Made by a program: the position numbers and the translations under genes
Notes under the pieces: model-generated
The model's database searches: none
Seen by the model: the letters and a program-made list of their open reading frames with translations, nothing else
What the model was told of the DNA's origin: nothing
Part shown: in pieces, positions 34,182-43,066 of the stretch
Numbering within the stretch: position 1 is the first letter of the stretch
How the letters are laid out: each line of letters begins with the position of its first letter
Assembly (NCBI RefSeq): GCF_007971525.1
Contig: NZ_CP042437.1
Span: 4,092,001 to 4,156,000, forward strand
Direction: 5' to 3'
From: Mucilaginibacter ginsenosidivorax
Lineage (GTDB): Bacteria; Bacteroidota; Bacteroidia; Sphingobacteriales; Sphingobacteriaceae
DNA length: 64,000 bases

Positions 34182-36377
34182 ATGAACACCCTGAAATGCA
34201 CGCGGCTTTTTTTAATTGTGTTTTTAACAATACTTGGACATGCGTCGGGTGTTGTTGCTCAGTCTGCCGGCAACCAGCAGGCTAAAAAGGCCACTAAAGC
34301 CGATGCGTATTCGGCGTATTTGTTTACCTACTTTACAGGCGGCAAAAAAGGTGAAGCAATTCGTTTTGCCTTAAGTACCGATGGGTATCATTACCGGGCC
34401 CTTAACAACAACCTGCCGGTTTTAAGTTCGGCGGCCATAAGTACAACCGGGGGAGTGCGTGATCCGCATATCCTGAGGGGGGCCGACGGCAAAACATTTT
34501 ACATGGTTGCAACCGACATGAATACCGAAAAGTACGGCTGGGGTCCGGATACAGCCATGGTACTGATGCAATCTACCGATTTAATCAACTGGACGTCACA
34601 TACGGTTATTGTGCCGCAGGTATTTAAGGAGTTTGAAGGTGTAAACCGGGTGTGGGCCCCTCAAACTATTTACGACCCTAAGCTGAACAAGTACATGATA
34701 TATTGGTCGATGCGCTTTGGCAACGGGCCTGATAAAATTTATTACGCTTATGCCAACAAAGATTTTTCGGGACTGGAAACTTTGCCCAAACAACTATTTT
34801 TTAAGCCCGACAATGGAGCCTGTATTGATGGGGATATTGTTTATAAGGATGGAAAATATCACTTGTTTTTTAAAACAGAAGGTTCGGGAGCCGGAATTAA
34901 AATTGCCGTATCAGATAAGCTGACCGAAGGTTATGTGTTGATAGATAAATATATACAGCAAACCAAATCGCCGGTAGAAGGCGCTGGTACTTTTAAACTG
35001 AACAACAGTAACGCCTATATCCTGATGTATGACAGGTATACCGAAGGTAAATACCAGTTTACCCGTACTACCGATCTGGAACATTTTACCGCTATTGATA
35101 ACGAGGTAACCATGAACTTTCACCCGCGGCATGGTACAGTTATGCCAATAACAACGCAGGAGGCCGCCCGCCTTACTGCCAAATGGGCCAGCACAGATGA
35201 TGTGATGTTGTCGCCGCGGTCGGGCCAGGTGAAAAAGATCAATATTGTGTTAGATTCTGCCACTCACACCCTCACCTTACCGGTATTGCCCGGCACCGGT
35301 TTAAAGGCATTTAATCCGGCGTTCAATGCGTTGCCCGGCATTACAGTAACGCCTACTATTGCGCAAAACTTTACCAAAGGCGCGGTGAAATATACAGCGA
35401 CCATCAAAGGCAAAAAGCCTGAAACCTACAACGTACAAGTACAGGAAAACCACAACCCGGTAATTGAAGGCTACTATGCCGACCCCGAAATATTGTATGC
35501 CGAAAAAACGGGCAAATTTTATTTGTACCCCACAAGCGATGGTTTTGACGGCTGGAGCGGCAATTATTTTAAAGCCTTTTCATCGGCCAACCTGGTTAAC
35601 TGGAAGGATGAAGGCGTGATACTTGATTTATCCAGGGATGTAAGCTGGGCAAAACGGAATGCCTGGGCGCCCTGCATTATCGAAAAAAAGATAAAAGGGG
35701 GCTATAAATATTTCTACTACTTCGCCGCCGCGCAAAAAATTGGCGTAGCTGTGGCCAATGATCCGGCCGGGCCCTTTGTTGATTCGGGGAAACCGCTGGT
35801 TGATAGTTTGCCCGCAGGCGTAAAAGGTGGCCAGCAAATAGATGCCGATGTTTTTACCGACCCGCAAACAGGCAAAAATTATTTATACTGGGGCAACGGC
35901 TACATGGCCTGCGCCGAGTTGAATGACGATATGATATCGCTAAAAACCGGTACCACAAAAATATTAACACCCGACAGGCATTATAACGAAGGTACTTATG
36001 TAGCTTACCGTAAAGGCATCTATTATTTTATGTGGTCGCAAAACGATACGCGCAGCCCCGATTATACGGTACATTATGGAACATCCAATTCGCCTGTTGG
36101 GCCAATAACGGTGCCTGCAAACAACGTGGTAATTGCTAAAAATACCAAAGAAGGCATTTACGGAACCGGGCATAATTCGGTTATACAAATTCCCGGCCGC
36201 GACGAATGGTATATTGTATACCATCGTTTTAATTACCCCAAAGGTATTACCATGGGCGATGCAGCCGGCTACAACCGGGAAGTGTGTATTGATAAACTGG
36301 AGTTTAATAATGACGGGAGTATAAAAGAGGTGGCCCCTACGCATAAAGGCATTAAAGGAGTTGTGCTAAGCAAGTAG
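34182..36377 (+). CDS. Bimodular GH43-family glycoside hydrolase
   Basis: 731 residues, signal peptide ending VVAQ. Two five-bladed propeller modules are joined in one chain. Module 1 (about 40-320) has D94 in GGVRDPHI, D216/D218 in ACIDGDIVY and E266 in SPVEGAGTF. Module 2 (about 425-715) has D434 in YYADPEIL, D554/D556 in QQIDADVF and E603 in YNEGTYVAY. Each therefore keeps the three acidic residues of GH43 catalysis. A short beta domain (about 350-420) separates them. The likely substrates are arabinose- or xylose-containing plant polysaccharides, in the periplasm or at the cell surface. No SusC/D pair adjoins it, so it is not in an obvious utilisation locus. Confidence 0.85.
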   Translation: MNTLKCTRLFLIVFLTILGHASGVVAQSAGNQQAKKATKADAYSAYLFTYFTGGKKGEAIRFALSTDGYHYRALNNNLPVLSSAAISTTGGVRDPHILRGADGKTFYMVATDMNTEKYGWGPDTAMVLMQSTDLINWTSHTVIVPQVFKEFEGVNRVWAPQTIYDPKLNKYMIYWSMRFGNGPDKIYYAYANKDFSGLETLPKQLFFKPDNGACIDGDIVYKDGKYHLFFKTEGSGAGIKIAVSDKLTEGYVLIDKYIQQTKSPVEGAGTFKLNNSNAYILMYDRYTEGKYQFTRTTDLEHFTAIDNEVTMNFHPRHGTVMPITTQEAARLTAKWASTDDVMLSPRSGQVKKINIVLDSATHTLTLPVLPGTGLKAFNPAFNALPGITVTPTIAQNFTKGAVKYTATIKGKKPETYNVQVQENHNPVIEGYYADPEILYAEKTGKFYLYPTSDGFDGWSGNYFKAFSSANLVNWKDEGVILDLSRDVSWAKRNAWAPCIIEKKIKGGYKYFYYFAAAQKIGVAVANDPAGPFVDSGKPLVDSLPAGVKGGQQIDADVFTDPQTGKNYLYWGNGYMACAELNDDMISLKTGTTKILTPDRHYNEGTYVAYRKGIYYFMWSQNDTRSPDYTVHYGTSNSPVGPITVPANNVVIAKNTKEGIYGTGHNSVIQIPGRDEWYIVYHRFNYPKGITMGDAAGYNREVCIDKLEFNNDGSIKEVAPTHKGIKGVVLSK

Positions 36378-36973
36378 GGTTGGTTGCCGTTGGCTTCACA
36401 GGTATTTTATGCTATTATAAATTTTAGTACAGTTTGGTAATGGCGCTTTAACTGCAGCCAAATGTTCTGATATTAAACCAGGCGAAGTTATTTAAGGATG
36501 GGAAGGCTTGAATAACATCTACCTTTCCATTCTTAATTATGTACGAATCATAAAGCATGAAATCCAGGCTAAACAATGGCATATGCAAGCCAGGCATGTA
36601 AAATTGCATAATTTACTAACTATCTATTTAAAGATTTTTTTGTCTTTTGCCATTACGCGCTTTTAACAAAACAAATTGGTTGGTTAACATACATGCTAAT
36701 ACTATTAATATAGCGTAAAAACCTATATTTTGCCATAAACTCCCAACACTAAGGTAGTCACTTGCTCTTGTGAAAGTTATGGCTATCATTGGTTTTTCTT
36801 AAGGAGTGGTTAAATGTAAATTTCCTGGTAAAACAAAAATTGCTTTTCTTATCAAATTTAGCGCGTTTTTTAACTTTCATGAAAGAAAATAATCAGTCAA
36901 AAAAGTGATATTTATCATGTTTGCGCCGCACTTATATCATATTATATAATACTTGGTTTCGGTAATTTTGCAC
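36378..36973. other. AT-rich intergenic region
   Basis: About 596 nt between the GH43 gene and the Crp/Fnr gene, markedly AT-rich from 36600 onward. I see no coding frame, hairpin or repeat array. A -7 promoter box lies at its right end (36963-36970). Confidence 0.5.
36963..36970 (+). promoter_or_regulatory. -7 promoter box of Crp/Fnr gene
   Basis: TAATTTTG, a full TAnnTTTG match, only 3 nt before the ATG at 36974. No -33 box was found at normal spacing, so the match may be chance or the mRNA leaderless. Confidence 0.3.
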
Positions 36974-37681
36974 ATGAGCCTAAACAGAATTTTTCCGATA
37001 GAGAAATGGAATTTCATCACGGCATCGGCGTTAGGGCTATTGACAACAGATGACTATAACCGTTTACTTATAAATAGCACAAGCCATATTTATAAGAAAG
37101 GAGAAATAATTTTCAGAGAAAATACACTGCCTGCCGGAGTTTTCCTCGTGCTTAGCGGTAAAGTAAAGAAATATAAAGCTGACCACACCGGAAGAAGGCA
37201 GACGATATATGTCGCGGGTAACAGAGAATTGGTTGGTTACCATGCCGTACTTTCGAGAGAACGCTATTCGGATTCGGCGGCAGCGCTTGAAGGCAGCCGG
37301 ATATGTTTTATTCCGACGGACGACTTTATGTTTACCGTAAAAAACTGCCCTTATTTTGCGCAGCAGCTGCTTGGCGCATTAAGTCATGAGGTTATGGTTT
37401 TAGCCAATAGCGTATTGGTTTTTGCCCAAAGAAATGCCGCTGAGCGGCTCGCGATAGCGCTAATTGTACTCCGGGAAAAATATAAAGAAGATGGCACAAT
37501 TAACGCAAATACTGTTCTGACAGTGTCAAGGGCCGACTTGGCTGATATAGCCGGTATTGCCGAGGAAAATGTAACCCGCCTGCTTAAGGAATTTAAAGAA
37601 GAAGGTTTGTTAACCAGGGAGAGCCGAAATATTGTGGTTACAGACATTAAAGGCTTGATAAAAAGATCCAATTATAAATAG
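36974..37681 (+). CDS. Crp/Fnr-family transcriptional regulator
   Basis: 235 residues from the ATG at 36974; a TTG seven codons upstream is an alternative. The N-terminal cyclic-nucleotide-binding-like beta roll spans about 20-140 (IFRENTLPAGVFLVLSGKVKKYKADHTGRRQTIY). A dimer helix follows, then a winged helix (about 165-230) with VSRADLADIAGIAEENVTRLLKEFKEEGLL as the DNA-recognition part. No cysteine cluster of the oxygen-sensing FNR type is visible. The signal is unknown. It is convergent with a two-component pair. Confidence 0.9.
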   Translation: MSLNRIFPIEKWNFITASALGLLTTDDYNRLLINSTSHIYKKGEIIFRENTLPAGVFLVLSGKVKKYKADHTGRRQTIYVAGNRELVGYHAVLSRERYSDSAAALEGSRICFIPTDDFMFTVKNCPYFAQQLLGALSHEVMVLANSVLVFAQRNAAERLAIALIVLREKYKEDGTINANTVLTVSRADLADIAGIAEENVTRLLKEFKEEGLLTRESRNIVVTDIKGLIKRSNYK

Positions 37682-37719
37682 TATATCCGTCAAAAAAACA
37701 TGGCTGCAGCATACAGATG

Positions 37720-38481
37720 TTACCTGTTTTCGAGCCAGCTTAAAAAGCCGCTTGTTTTTTCTTTACCTATCAGCAGCTTATCCGGGCTGGGTATTACAAG
37801 TTTCACAAAAAGTTTCCTCGAAAAATAGTGTTCTACCTCTTTAACTGCGCTAAAGTTGATGAGGTATTGCCTGTTGAGCCTGAAAAATTGTTTGGCCGAA
37901 AGGAGTTCCTGAACCTGGTCTAATGATTGGGTGATGGCGTATTCCTGCTGCTGAAACGTCATGATGGTTGGTGTATCGTTGCGGATATAGATAAAGGCTA
38001 TCTGCTCGGTTTGAATAGTACTGTACTTATTATTTTTAAAAACCAGGAAGCTTTTTTTTCCCTCATCAAGTCCAATCTTTTTTAATAACACATCCAGGTT
38101 GGGTTGTGCATGCTGCTGGAAAAAGTTTTTTAAATTATCAACCTTTTCAAACGCTTCCTGTAGCTCGTCTTTTGAAAAGGGTTTTAATAAATAATCAATA
38201 CCATTGGCCTTGATGGCGTCCATGGCGTATTCGCCGTAGGCGGTGCAAAAAACTACGGGGCAGTTTATTTTAACCGATTTAAATATCTCAAAGCACAGCC
38301 CGTCGGATAGTTGGATGTCCATAAAGATAAGATCGGGCTGCGCGTTTTGGGTAAGATAATCTATCGCGCTTTCAATACTTTGCAGTTTTGCTACGATATT
38401 GGCCGCCGGCCTTAGTTTTAAAATAAGATCGGCAAGTGATTTTGCCGCTTTAAGCTCGTCTTCAATAATGATAATATTCAT
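37720..38481 (-). CDS. LytTR response regulator
   Basis: 253 residues. Receiver domain 1-120 with acidic pocket E7/D8 and phosphoacceptor D55 in LIFMDIQLSDG, and the conserved K in YLLKPFSKDEL. A LytTR DNA-binding domain occupies about 140-250 (FIYIRNDTPTIM, FRLNRQYLINFSAVKEVEHYF). It is the cognate regulator of the sensor kinase just upstream; its ATG overlaps the kinase stop by 4 nt, a sign of translational coupling. Target genes are not identifiable here, though the DUF1223 group beyond the kinase is a candidate. Confidence 0.93.
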   Translation of the reverse strand: MNIIIIEDELKAAKSLADLILKLRPAANIVAKLQSIESAIDYLTQNAQPDLIFMDIQLSDGLCFEIFKSVKINCPVVFCTAYGEYAMDAIKANGIDYLLKPFSKDELQEAFEKVDNLKNFFQQHAQPNLDVLLKKIGLDEGKKSFLVFKNNKYSTIQTEQIAFIYIRNDTPTIMTFQQQEYAITQSLDQVQELLSAKQFFRLNRQYLINFSAVKEVEHYFSRKLFVKLVIPSPDKLLIGKEKTSGFLSWLENR

Positions 38482-39482
38482 GAGATGACAGGAAGTTTAA
38501 TAGTGAATAAAGTTTCGCCGGCTTCAATACTAATGGTTTTATTAAGCAGGTGAATATAACGCTGGTTAATGTTTTCGAGCCCCATGCCCGTTGAGGCTTC
38601 GGGTGTTCTTTTAAGCTGAACCTCGTTTTCAACAGCAATATAGCCATCGGCCGAATACAGGCGGATTTGCAGGGGGCGTGTTACCGATACCACATTGTGC
38701 TTTATACAGTTTTCTACCAGGAGCTGTAAGGTAAAAGGAGGGATAAGTGACTGATAGTAATCGGCATTAATATTAACCGAAAGATGGATGCCTTCTTCAA
38801 ACCGGGCTTTTAATAAAAAAATGTAGGCATCAAGTATCTCCAGTTCATCGGCAAGTTTTATCAGGTCGAGCTTGCGGCTTTCGAGGGTAAAGCGGTAAAA
38901 ATTCGAAAGCTTTAAAATAAAATCTACCGAATGCTCATCATTACTCTCCACCATATATTTTAACGTATTCAAACTATTAAATAAAAAGTGAGGGTTTACC
39001 TGCTGTTTAAGTAATTCATATTGTGCACCCAGGTTGTCTGATTTGGTGCGCTCCAGTTCGATACCCACCTGCTGGTTTTGATAGCTTTGGTAGGCCATGT
39101 TTAAAAACATATAAAACATAATGTTCACCAGTATACCCCTTACCTCGAACATGAGCATTACCGGGCCAAAATTAAGATGAGAGAGCAAAAATTGCTGGAT
39201 ACAAGCTAAAATAAACATTACCGCTATCCCCCAAAACAAGCCTTTAACCAAACGTAGTACCGAAAACCCGTTGGCAACATCGCGCGAGGTGTATGCCGGC
39301 AGCGTAACAATATTATAATACCATATAAAAACCGCGAACAGGAAAGTTACCGTTGAATCTACAAGTGCTTCGTACGGGTTAAAATGATGCTCGGCAATTT
39401 TGGGAACCGAAGTAAGCACGCCCAGGAAAAACGAGCTTAACCAGATTATTTTGTTAGATATTTTAAATGTTGTTTTATTCAT
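38478..39482 (-). CDS. LytS/YehU-type sensor histidine kinase
   Basis: 334 residues. Four predicted membrane helices (about 11-28, 42-60, 80-102 and 115-131), no extracytoplasmic sensor domain, then a His_kinase domain with H165 in VNPHFLFNSLN and a degenerate HATPase domain (LLVENCIKHN, then STGMGLENINQRYI). It would phosphorylate the LytTR regulator encoded downstream. Sensing is probably by the membrane part itself. Confidence 0.92.
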   Translation of the reverse strand: MNKTTFKISNKIIWLSSFFLGVLTSVPKIAEHHFNPYEALVDSTVTFLFAVFIWYYNIVTLPAYTSRDVANGFSVLRLVKGLFWGIAVMFILACIQQFLLSHLNFGPVMLMFEVRGILVNIMFYMFLNMAYQSYQNQQVGIELERTKSDNLGAQYELLKQQVNPHFLFNSLNTLKYMVESNDEHSVDFILKLSNFYRFTLESRKLDLIKLADELEILDAYIFLLKARFEEGIHLSVNINADYYQSLIPPFTLQLLVENCIKHNVVSVTRPLQIRLYSADGYIAVENEVQLKRTPEASTGMGLENINQRYIHLLNKTISIEAGETLFTIKLPVIS

Positions 39483-39878
39483 GTTGGCTAATTAAATGTA
39501 GCATTTAACAAGTACACCTCTTTTATAAGGCCATGTGCCAGCTCCTGTGAGCGCATCATCCCGCTAAGTTAAAATATAATGCAGATTGATACCGCATGCT
39601 AAATAGCCCAATCAGCCAATATTGTACCCGGCATAGGCATTTTGCACCCCCGCGCAGACATGCAAAAGCAGCGCCTTTATTGCACCTGCTGCCATACCAT
39701 TTGCTCCCTATAAAGCCCCTGCTAACAAAGGTTTTAATGGTTTTGGCCGCAAATCCATCGGTTGACCAGTTCGGCGTTTCATTTAACCAACTCGCCCCAA
39801 ATTATGCCTAATCCGACTGGTTTTAGCTAAAGGGCCGCCGGGTTTGCTAATAGGTTTGCATAAAAAATAACAAGTATC
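39483..39878. other. Divergent intergenic region
   Basis: 396 nt between the kinase gene and the DUF1223 gene. Only a -7 box for the DUF1223 gene (39851-39858) was recognised. A 71-codon open frame inside has no family features. Confidence 0.5.
39851..39858 (+). promoter_or_regulatory. -7 promoter box of DUF1223 gene
   Basis: TAGGTTTG, a full TAnnTTTG match, 20 nt before the ATG at 39879. The -33 box is unclear. Confidence 0.4.
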
Positions 39879-40661
39879 ATGAGATCATTGAAAGTTTTAG
39901 CGCTAATTATGGGCCTTATCATCAGTGCCCTGTCGGTTTACGCCCTGATGGGCAGCGGCAAAATACCCGCAAAAAAAGATATAGCAAAAGCAGGCGGAAA
40001 AGGTTTTGTTGTATTGGAGTTGTTTACCTCCGAAGGTTGTTCAAGCTGCCCGCCGGCCGATGAGTTACTGGCAAAAATACAACAGCAAACACAGGGCAAA
40101 GCGGTTTATGTGCTGGCCTATCACGTTGATTACTGGAACCGGCTGGGCTGGAAAGATGTTTTCAGCAACGCTGGTTTTTCGGCCAGGCAACGGCAATATG
40201 GGCAATGGCTGGGCGGTACACAAATTTATACGCCACAGGTTATCGTAAACGGGAAAGCCGAGTATGTAGGATCGGATGAGACTGCCCTTAATAGTGCCAT
40301 TGCTGATGGACTGGCAACCAACCCGGCGGCCACGCTTATACTCCGGGCGCAGCAGGACGGGAGTAAACTGAAACTGCAATACCAAACTACAGGCGCACCT
40401 GGCGGCAGCGATGTATTGATTGCCCTGGTACAAAAAAACGCACAAAATAGGGTAGAGCGTGGCGAAAATGCCGGGCGCATACTATCGCACATACAAATAG
40501 TACGCAAAATACAAACGGAGCAGCTAAGTAACAACGGCGCAGGCAGCACCACTATTGACTTGCTTGAAAACTTTAGCGCGCAAAACTGGGAAGTGCTATG
40601 CCTGGTGCAAAATCAAAACAGCGGCGAAATTTTAGCGGCATCCAAAGCCGGCCTCAAATAA
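39879..40661 (+). CDS. DUF1223 thioredoxin-like secreted protein
   Basis: 260 residues. The N-terminal hydrophobic segment (6-24) is a signal peptide or anchor. The thioredoxin-like part begins VVLELFTSEGCSSCPPADELL with a CSSC motif (C54, C57), followed by YVLAYHVDYWNRLGWKD and IYTPQVIVNG, all diagnostic of DUF1223. Members are envelope proteins of unknown redox role. It is followed at 5 nt by a small membrane protein gene, then DoxX and Ohr genes, which supports a function in oxidative or thiol stress. Confidence 0.9.
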   Translation: MRSLKVLALIMGLIISALSVYALMGSGKIPAKKDIAKAGGKGFVVLELFTSEGCSSCPPADELLAKIQQQTQGKAVYVLAYHVDYWNRLGWKDVFSNAGFSARQRQYGQWLGGTQIYTPQVIVNGKAEYVGSDETALNSAIADGLATNPAATLILRAQQDGSKLKLQYQTTGAPGGSDVLIALVQKNAQNRVERGENAGRILSHIQIVRKIQTEQLSNNGAGSTTIDLLENFSAQNWEVLCLVQNQNSGEILAASKAGLK

Positions 40662-40666
40662 GCATT

Positions 40667-40837
40667 ATGAAAAAGCCGGGCAAATACAAACAAAACAGGC
40701 TGATTGCGGGGCTGTTGTCGCTGTTGTCTTTATCATTATTGGCAAGCGCCCCATTTGAAAGCAATCCGCAGGATTGCCAAATGGTAAGCATTACCATTAA
40801 AAAGAAAAAGGATACCAGCCAGCCGCAGCCGATTTAA
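40667..40837 (+). CDS. Small predicted membrane or secreted protein
   Basis: 56 residues starting at the ATG 5 nt after the DUF1223 stop. A basic start (MKKPGKYKQNR) precedes one hydrophobic helix (LIAGLLSLLSLSLLASA), then a short polar tail with one cysteine and a KKKK run. It looks like a signal-peptide-type small protein. I recognise no family. Tight spacing behind DUF1223 makes it likely to be expressed. Confidence 0.5.
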   Translation: MKKPGKYKQNRLIAGLLSLLSLSLLASAPFESNPQDCQMVSITIKKKKDTSQPQPI

Positions 40838-40895
40838 AAGGCATCAGGCCATACAGCCATAAGCGAACAATTTCATTAAATCAAACAACAATATC

Positions 40896-41300
40896 ATGAA
40901 CAATTTAAGCACATCAAAAACATCAAAAATTATTTATTGGGTGGGCGTTGTACTGCTGTCATTGCTTTTTTTAGCAAGCGGCTATTTCGAGATCACCAAA
41001 AATCCGCTCACTTATACCAAAACGTTAAAAATGGGTTATCCCCCATATTTTATTACCCTGTTAGGGATCTCGAAAATTCTTGGCATAACCGTGCTCCTTG
41101 TGCCCCACAAACTCCGGTGGCTTAAAGACTGGGTTTTCGCAGGTCTCGTTTTCGATGTCATCTTTGCATTTGCATCGGGGTACGCCATCAGCAACAACGC
41201 CGATCTTATTAAATCAGCTACAGCCTTTGTGGTTATCATTATTACTTACATACAGTTCCGCAAGCTTAATTCACATAAAACGCAGTTAATCGTCGCCTGA
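40896..41300 (+). CDS. DoxX-like membrane protein
   Basis: 134 residues with four hydrophobic helices (about 12-30, 50-66, 75-95 and 103-120). The pattern LLFLASGYFEITKNP, then GYPPYFITLLGISKILGITVLLVP and FAGLVFDVIFAFASGYAIS, is that of the DoxX_2 family, small inner-membrane proteins linked to thiosulfate/quinone oxidoreductase or redox stress. Same strand as its neighbours and probably in one operon with DUF1223 upstream. Confidence 0.85.
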   Translation: MNNLSTSKTSKIIYWVGVVLLSLLFLASGYFEITKNPLTYTKTLKMGYPPYFITLLGISKILGITVLLVPHKLRWLKDWVFAGLVFDVIFAFASGYAISNNADLIKSATAFVVIIITYIQFRKLNSHKTQLIVA

Positions 41301-41392
41301 AACTGAGACCATCCCGGCTTTTAAAATGACTAACTCAGGGCCAAATCTGTCCAGCTCCCTGTTTAATGGTCGTAAAAAAATCAAAGTGAGGG

Positions 41393-41400
41393 TACTTTTG
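41393..41400 (+). promoter_or_regulatory. -7 promoter box of ohr
   Basis: TACTTTTG, a full TAnnTTTG match, 33 nt before the ATG at 41434. It also supports that start over the upstream in-frame ATG at 41326. Confidence 0.45.
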
Positions 41401-41433
41401 ACTCAACAAAAAAACAATTTTAAAAATAAAACA

Positions 41434-41892
41434 ATGGAAAATAATCAAATAAGCGGTTCAGTATCAACCGCTATAGCAGCATCTCAAAACGTATTATACA
41501 CCGGTAAAACCCATACTACAGGTGGCCGCGACGGAGGCTCGTCAAGGAGTGCCGATGGTAACCTCGATATTAAACTGTCTGTTCCCGGCAGCGAAGGTAC
41601 CGGCACCAATCCCGAGCAATTGTTTGCCGCAGGCTGGTCGGCTTGTTTTATCGGTGCCATGAAAATTGCTGCTGGCCAAATGAAAGTCAGGATCCCAGCC
41701 GATGTAGCCGTTGATGCCGAAGTTGACTTATGTAACACCGATGGCGCGTACTTTTTACAGGCCCGCCTTAACGTAAGCCTGCCAGGTTTATCAACAGAAG
41801 TTGCCCGGGCGCTGGTAGATGCCGCACACCAAACATGCCCGTACTCTAAACTTACCAGGGGTAATATCAACGTACAAATTAACTTAATCTAA
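41434..41892 (+). CDS. ohr: Organic hydroperoxide resistance protein Ohr
   Basis: 152 residues from the ATG at 41434; the frame reaches an ATG at 41326, but the extra 36 residues are not family-like and include the promoter box. Reduces organic hydroperoxides with a reactive cysteine pair: C71 in GWSACFIGAM and C135 in HQTCPYSKLTRGN, both in the standard contexts. Family landmarks LYTGKTHTTGGRDG and GTNPEQLFAAGWSAC are intact. Cytoplasmic. It lies in a group with DUF1223, DoxX and a Tat-exported hydrolase. Confidence 0.96.
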   Translation: MENNQISGSVSTAIAASQNVLYTGKTHTTGGRDGGSSRSADGNLDIKLSVPGSEGTGTNPEQLFAAGWSACFIGAMKIAAGQMKVRIPADVAVDAEVDLCNTDGAYFLQARLNVSLPGLSTEVARALVDAAHQTCPYSKLTRGNINVQINLI

Positions 41893-41947
41893 TAACACCT
41901 TTTACCATGCCGGGGCCGCTGTTCAACAGCAGCCCCGGAACGGTAAA

Positions 41948-43015
41948 ATGATAGCAATGAATGATATGTCGCAAAACCTCAAATTTGACCGCCGCCGCTT
42001 TTTAAGCGCTGCCGCTATTTCACTTGCTGCCGGCCCGCTTGCTATGCTTGGTTCTGCAAATGCAAAAGCCAGCCCTGCGCATGCGCCGGTAACCAATAAA
42101 GCTAAACAGGCCAATGCCTCATTTGGCACAATAAAACAAATTGATGCAGGACTATTAAATGTTGGATACGCCGAAGCCGGCCCGGCCAATGGCCCTGTGG
42201 TGATTTTGTTGCATGGCTGGCCTTATGATATCCATAGTTTTGCAGATGTTGCCCCGCTGCTGGCAGCAAAAGGTTACCGGGTTATTGTACCGCACCTGCG
42301 CGGCCATGGTACAACGCGTTTCCTGTCGGCTGCAACATTCCGTAACGGGCAACAGGCGGCCGTGGCTTTGGATATTATTGCTTTAATGGATGCGTTGCAT
42401 ATCGGCAAGGCCATATTTGGCGGGTACGATTGGGGGGCACGCACCGCCGGCATCATTGCCGCGCTTTGGCCCAGCCGCTGCAAGGCCATCGTATCTGTAA
42501 ATGGCTACCTGATCAATAACCTTGAACGTAACAAGTTGCCATTGCCGCCAAAAGCCGAATGGGGATGGTGGTATCAGTATTATTTCGCTACCGAACGGGG
42601 CCTCGCCGGTTATGAAGCCAACAGGCACGATTTTAACAAGCTCATTTGGAAAAACGTTTCGCCTAAGTGGGACTTTGATGACGCCACTTTTGAGCGAACA
42701 GCCGCATCGTTCAACAATCCCGACTATGTGAGCATTGTGATACATAACTACCGCTGGCGCTTAAGCCTGGCCGATGGCGAAACACGATATGATGATATTG
42801 AAAAACTGCTGGCCCAAAGCCCGGTTATTACCGTGCCCGCCATTACATTGGATGGCGACTCCGACGGTGTTGCCCCGGCTACCGACGGCGCCTCCTATGC
42901 CAAAAAATTCTCAGGCAACCACACGCATCACATTATCAAAGGCGCGGGCCATAATTTGCCCCAGGAGGCCCCGCAGGCTTTTACAGATGCCATTGTTGAG
43001 GTGGATGGTTATTGA
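41948..43015 (+). CDS. Tat-exported alpha/beta hydrolase, epoxide-hydrolase type
   Basis: 355 residues; M1, M4 and M7 are all possible starts. Twin-arginine signal DRRRFLSAAAISLAAGPLAML (arginines 15-17) with an ANA cleavage site near 39. The fold shows HGWPYDIHSF (oxyanion region, H89), nucleophile D161 in GGYDWGARTAG, an acid in TLDGDSDG and the C-terminal His in GAGHNLPQEAP. An Asp rather than Ser nucleophile points to epoxide hydrolase or dehalogenase chemistry. Periplasmic. It follows ohr by 55 nt and may belong to the same stress group. Confidence 0.82.
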   Translation: MIAMNDMSQNLKFDRRRFLSAAAISLAAGPLAMLGSANAKASPAHAPVTNKAKQANASFGTIKQIDAGLLNVGYAEAGPANGPVVILLHGWPYDIHSFADVAPLLAAKGYRVIVPHLRGHGTTRFLSAATFRNGQQAAVALDIIALMDALHIGKAIFGGYDWGARTAGIIAALWPSRCKAIVSVNGYLINNLERNKLPLPPKAEWGWWYQYYFATERGLAGYEANRHDFNKLIWKNVSPKWDFDDATFERTAASFNNPDYVSIVIHNYRWRLSLADGETRYDDIEKLLAQSPVITVPAITLDGDSDGVAPATDGASYAKKFSGNHTHHIIKGAGHNLPQEAPQAFTDAIVEVDGY

Positions 43016-43066
43016 GTTGATACTTAACGCGTTGCCTGCCGGTGTAAAAGCAGGCAATGCTGGCTG

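Noticed and set aside
39596..39811. 71-codon open frame upstream of the DUF1223 gene
   Set aside because: Composition is not protein-like (many Pro/His/Leu runs without a fold pattern) and it lies in a divergent control region.
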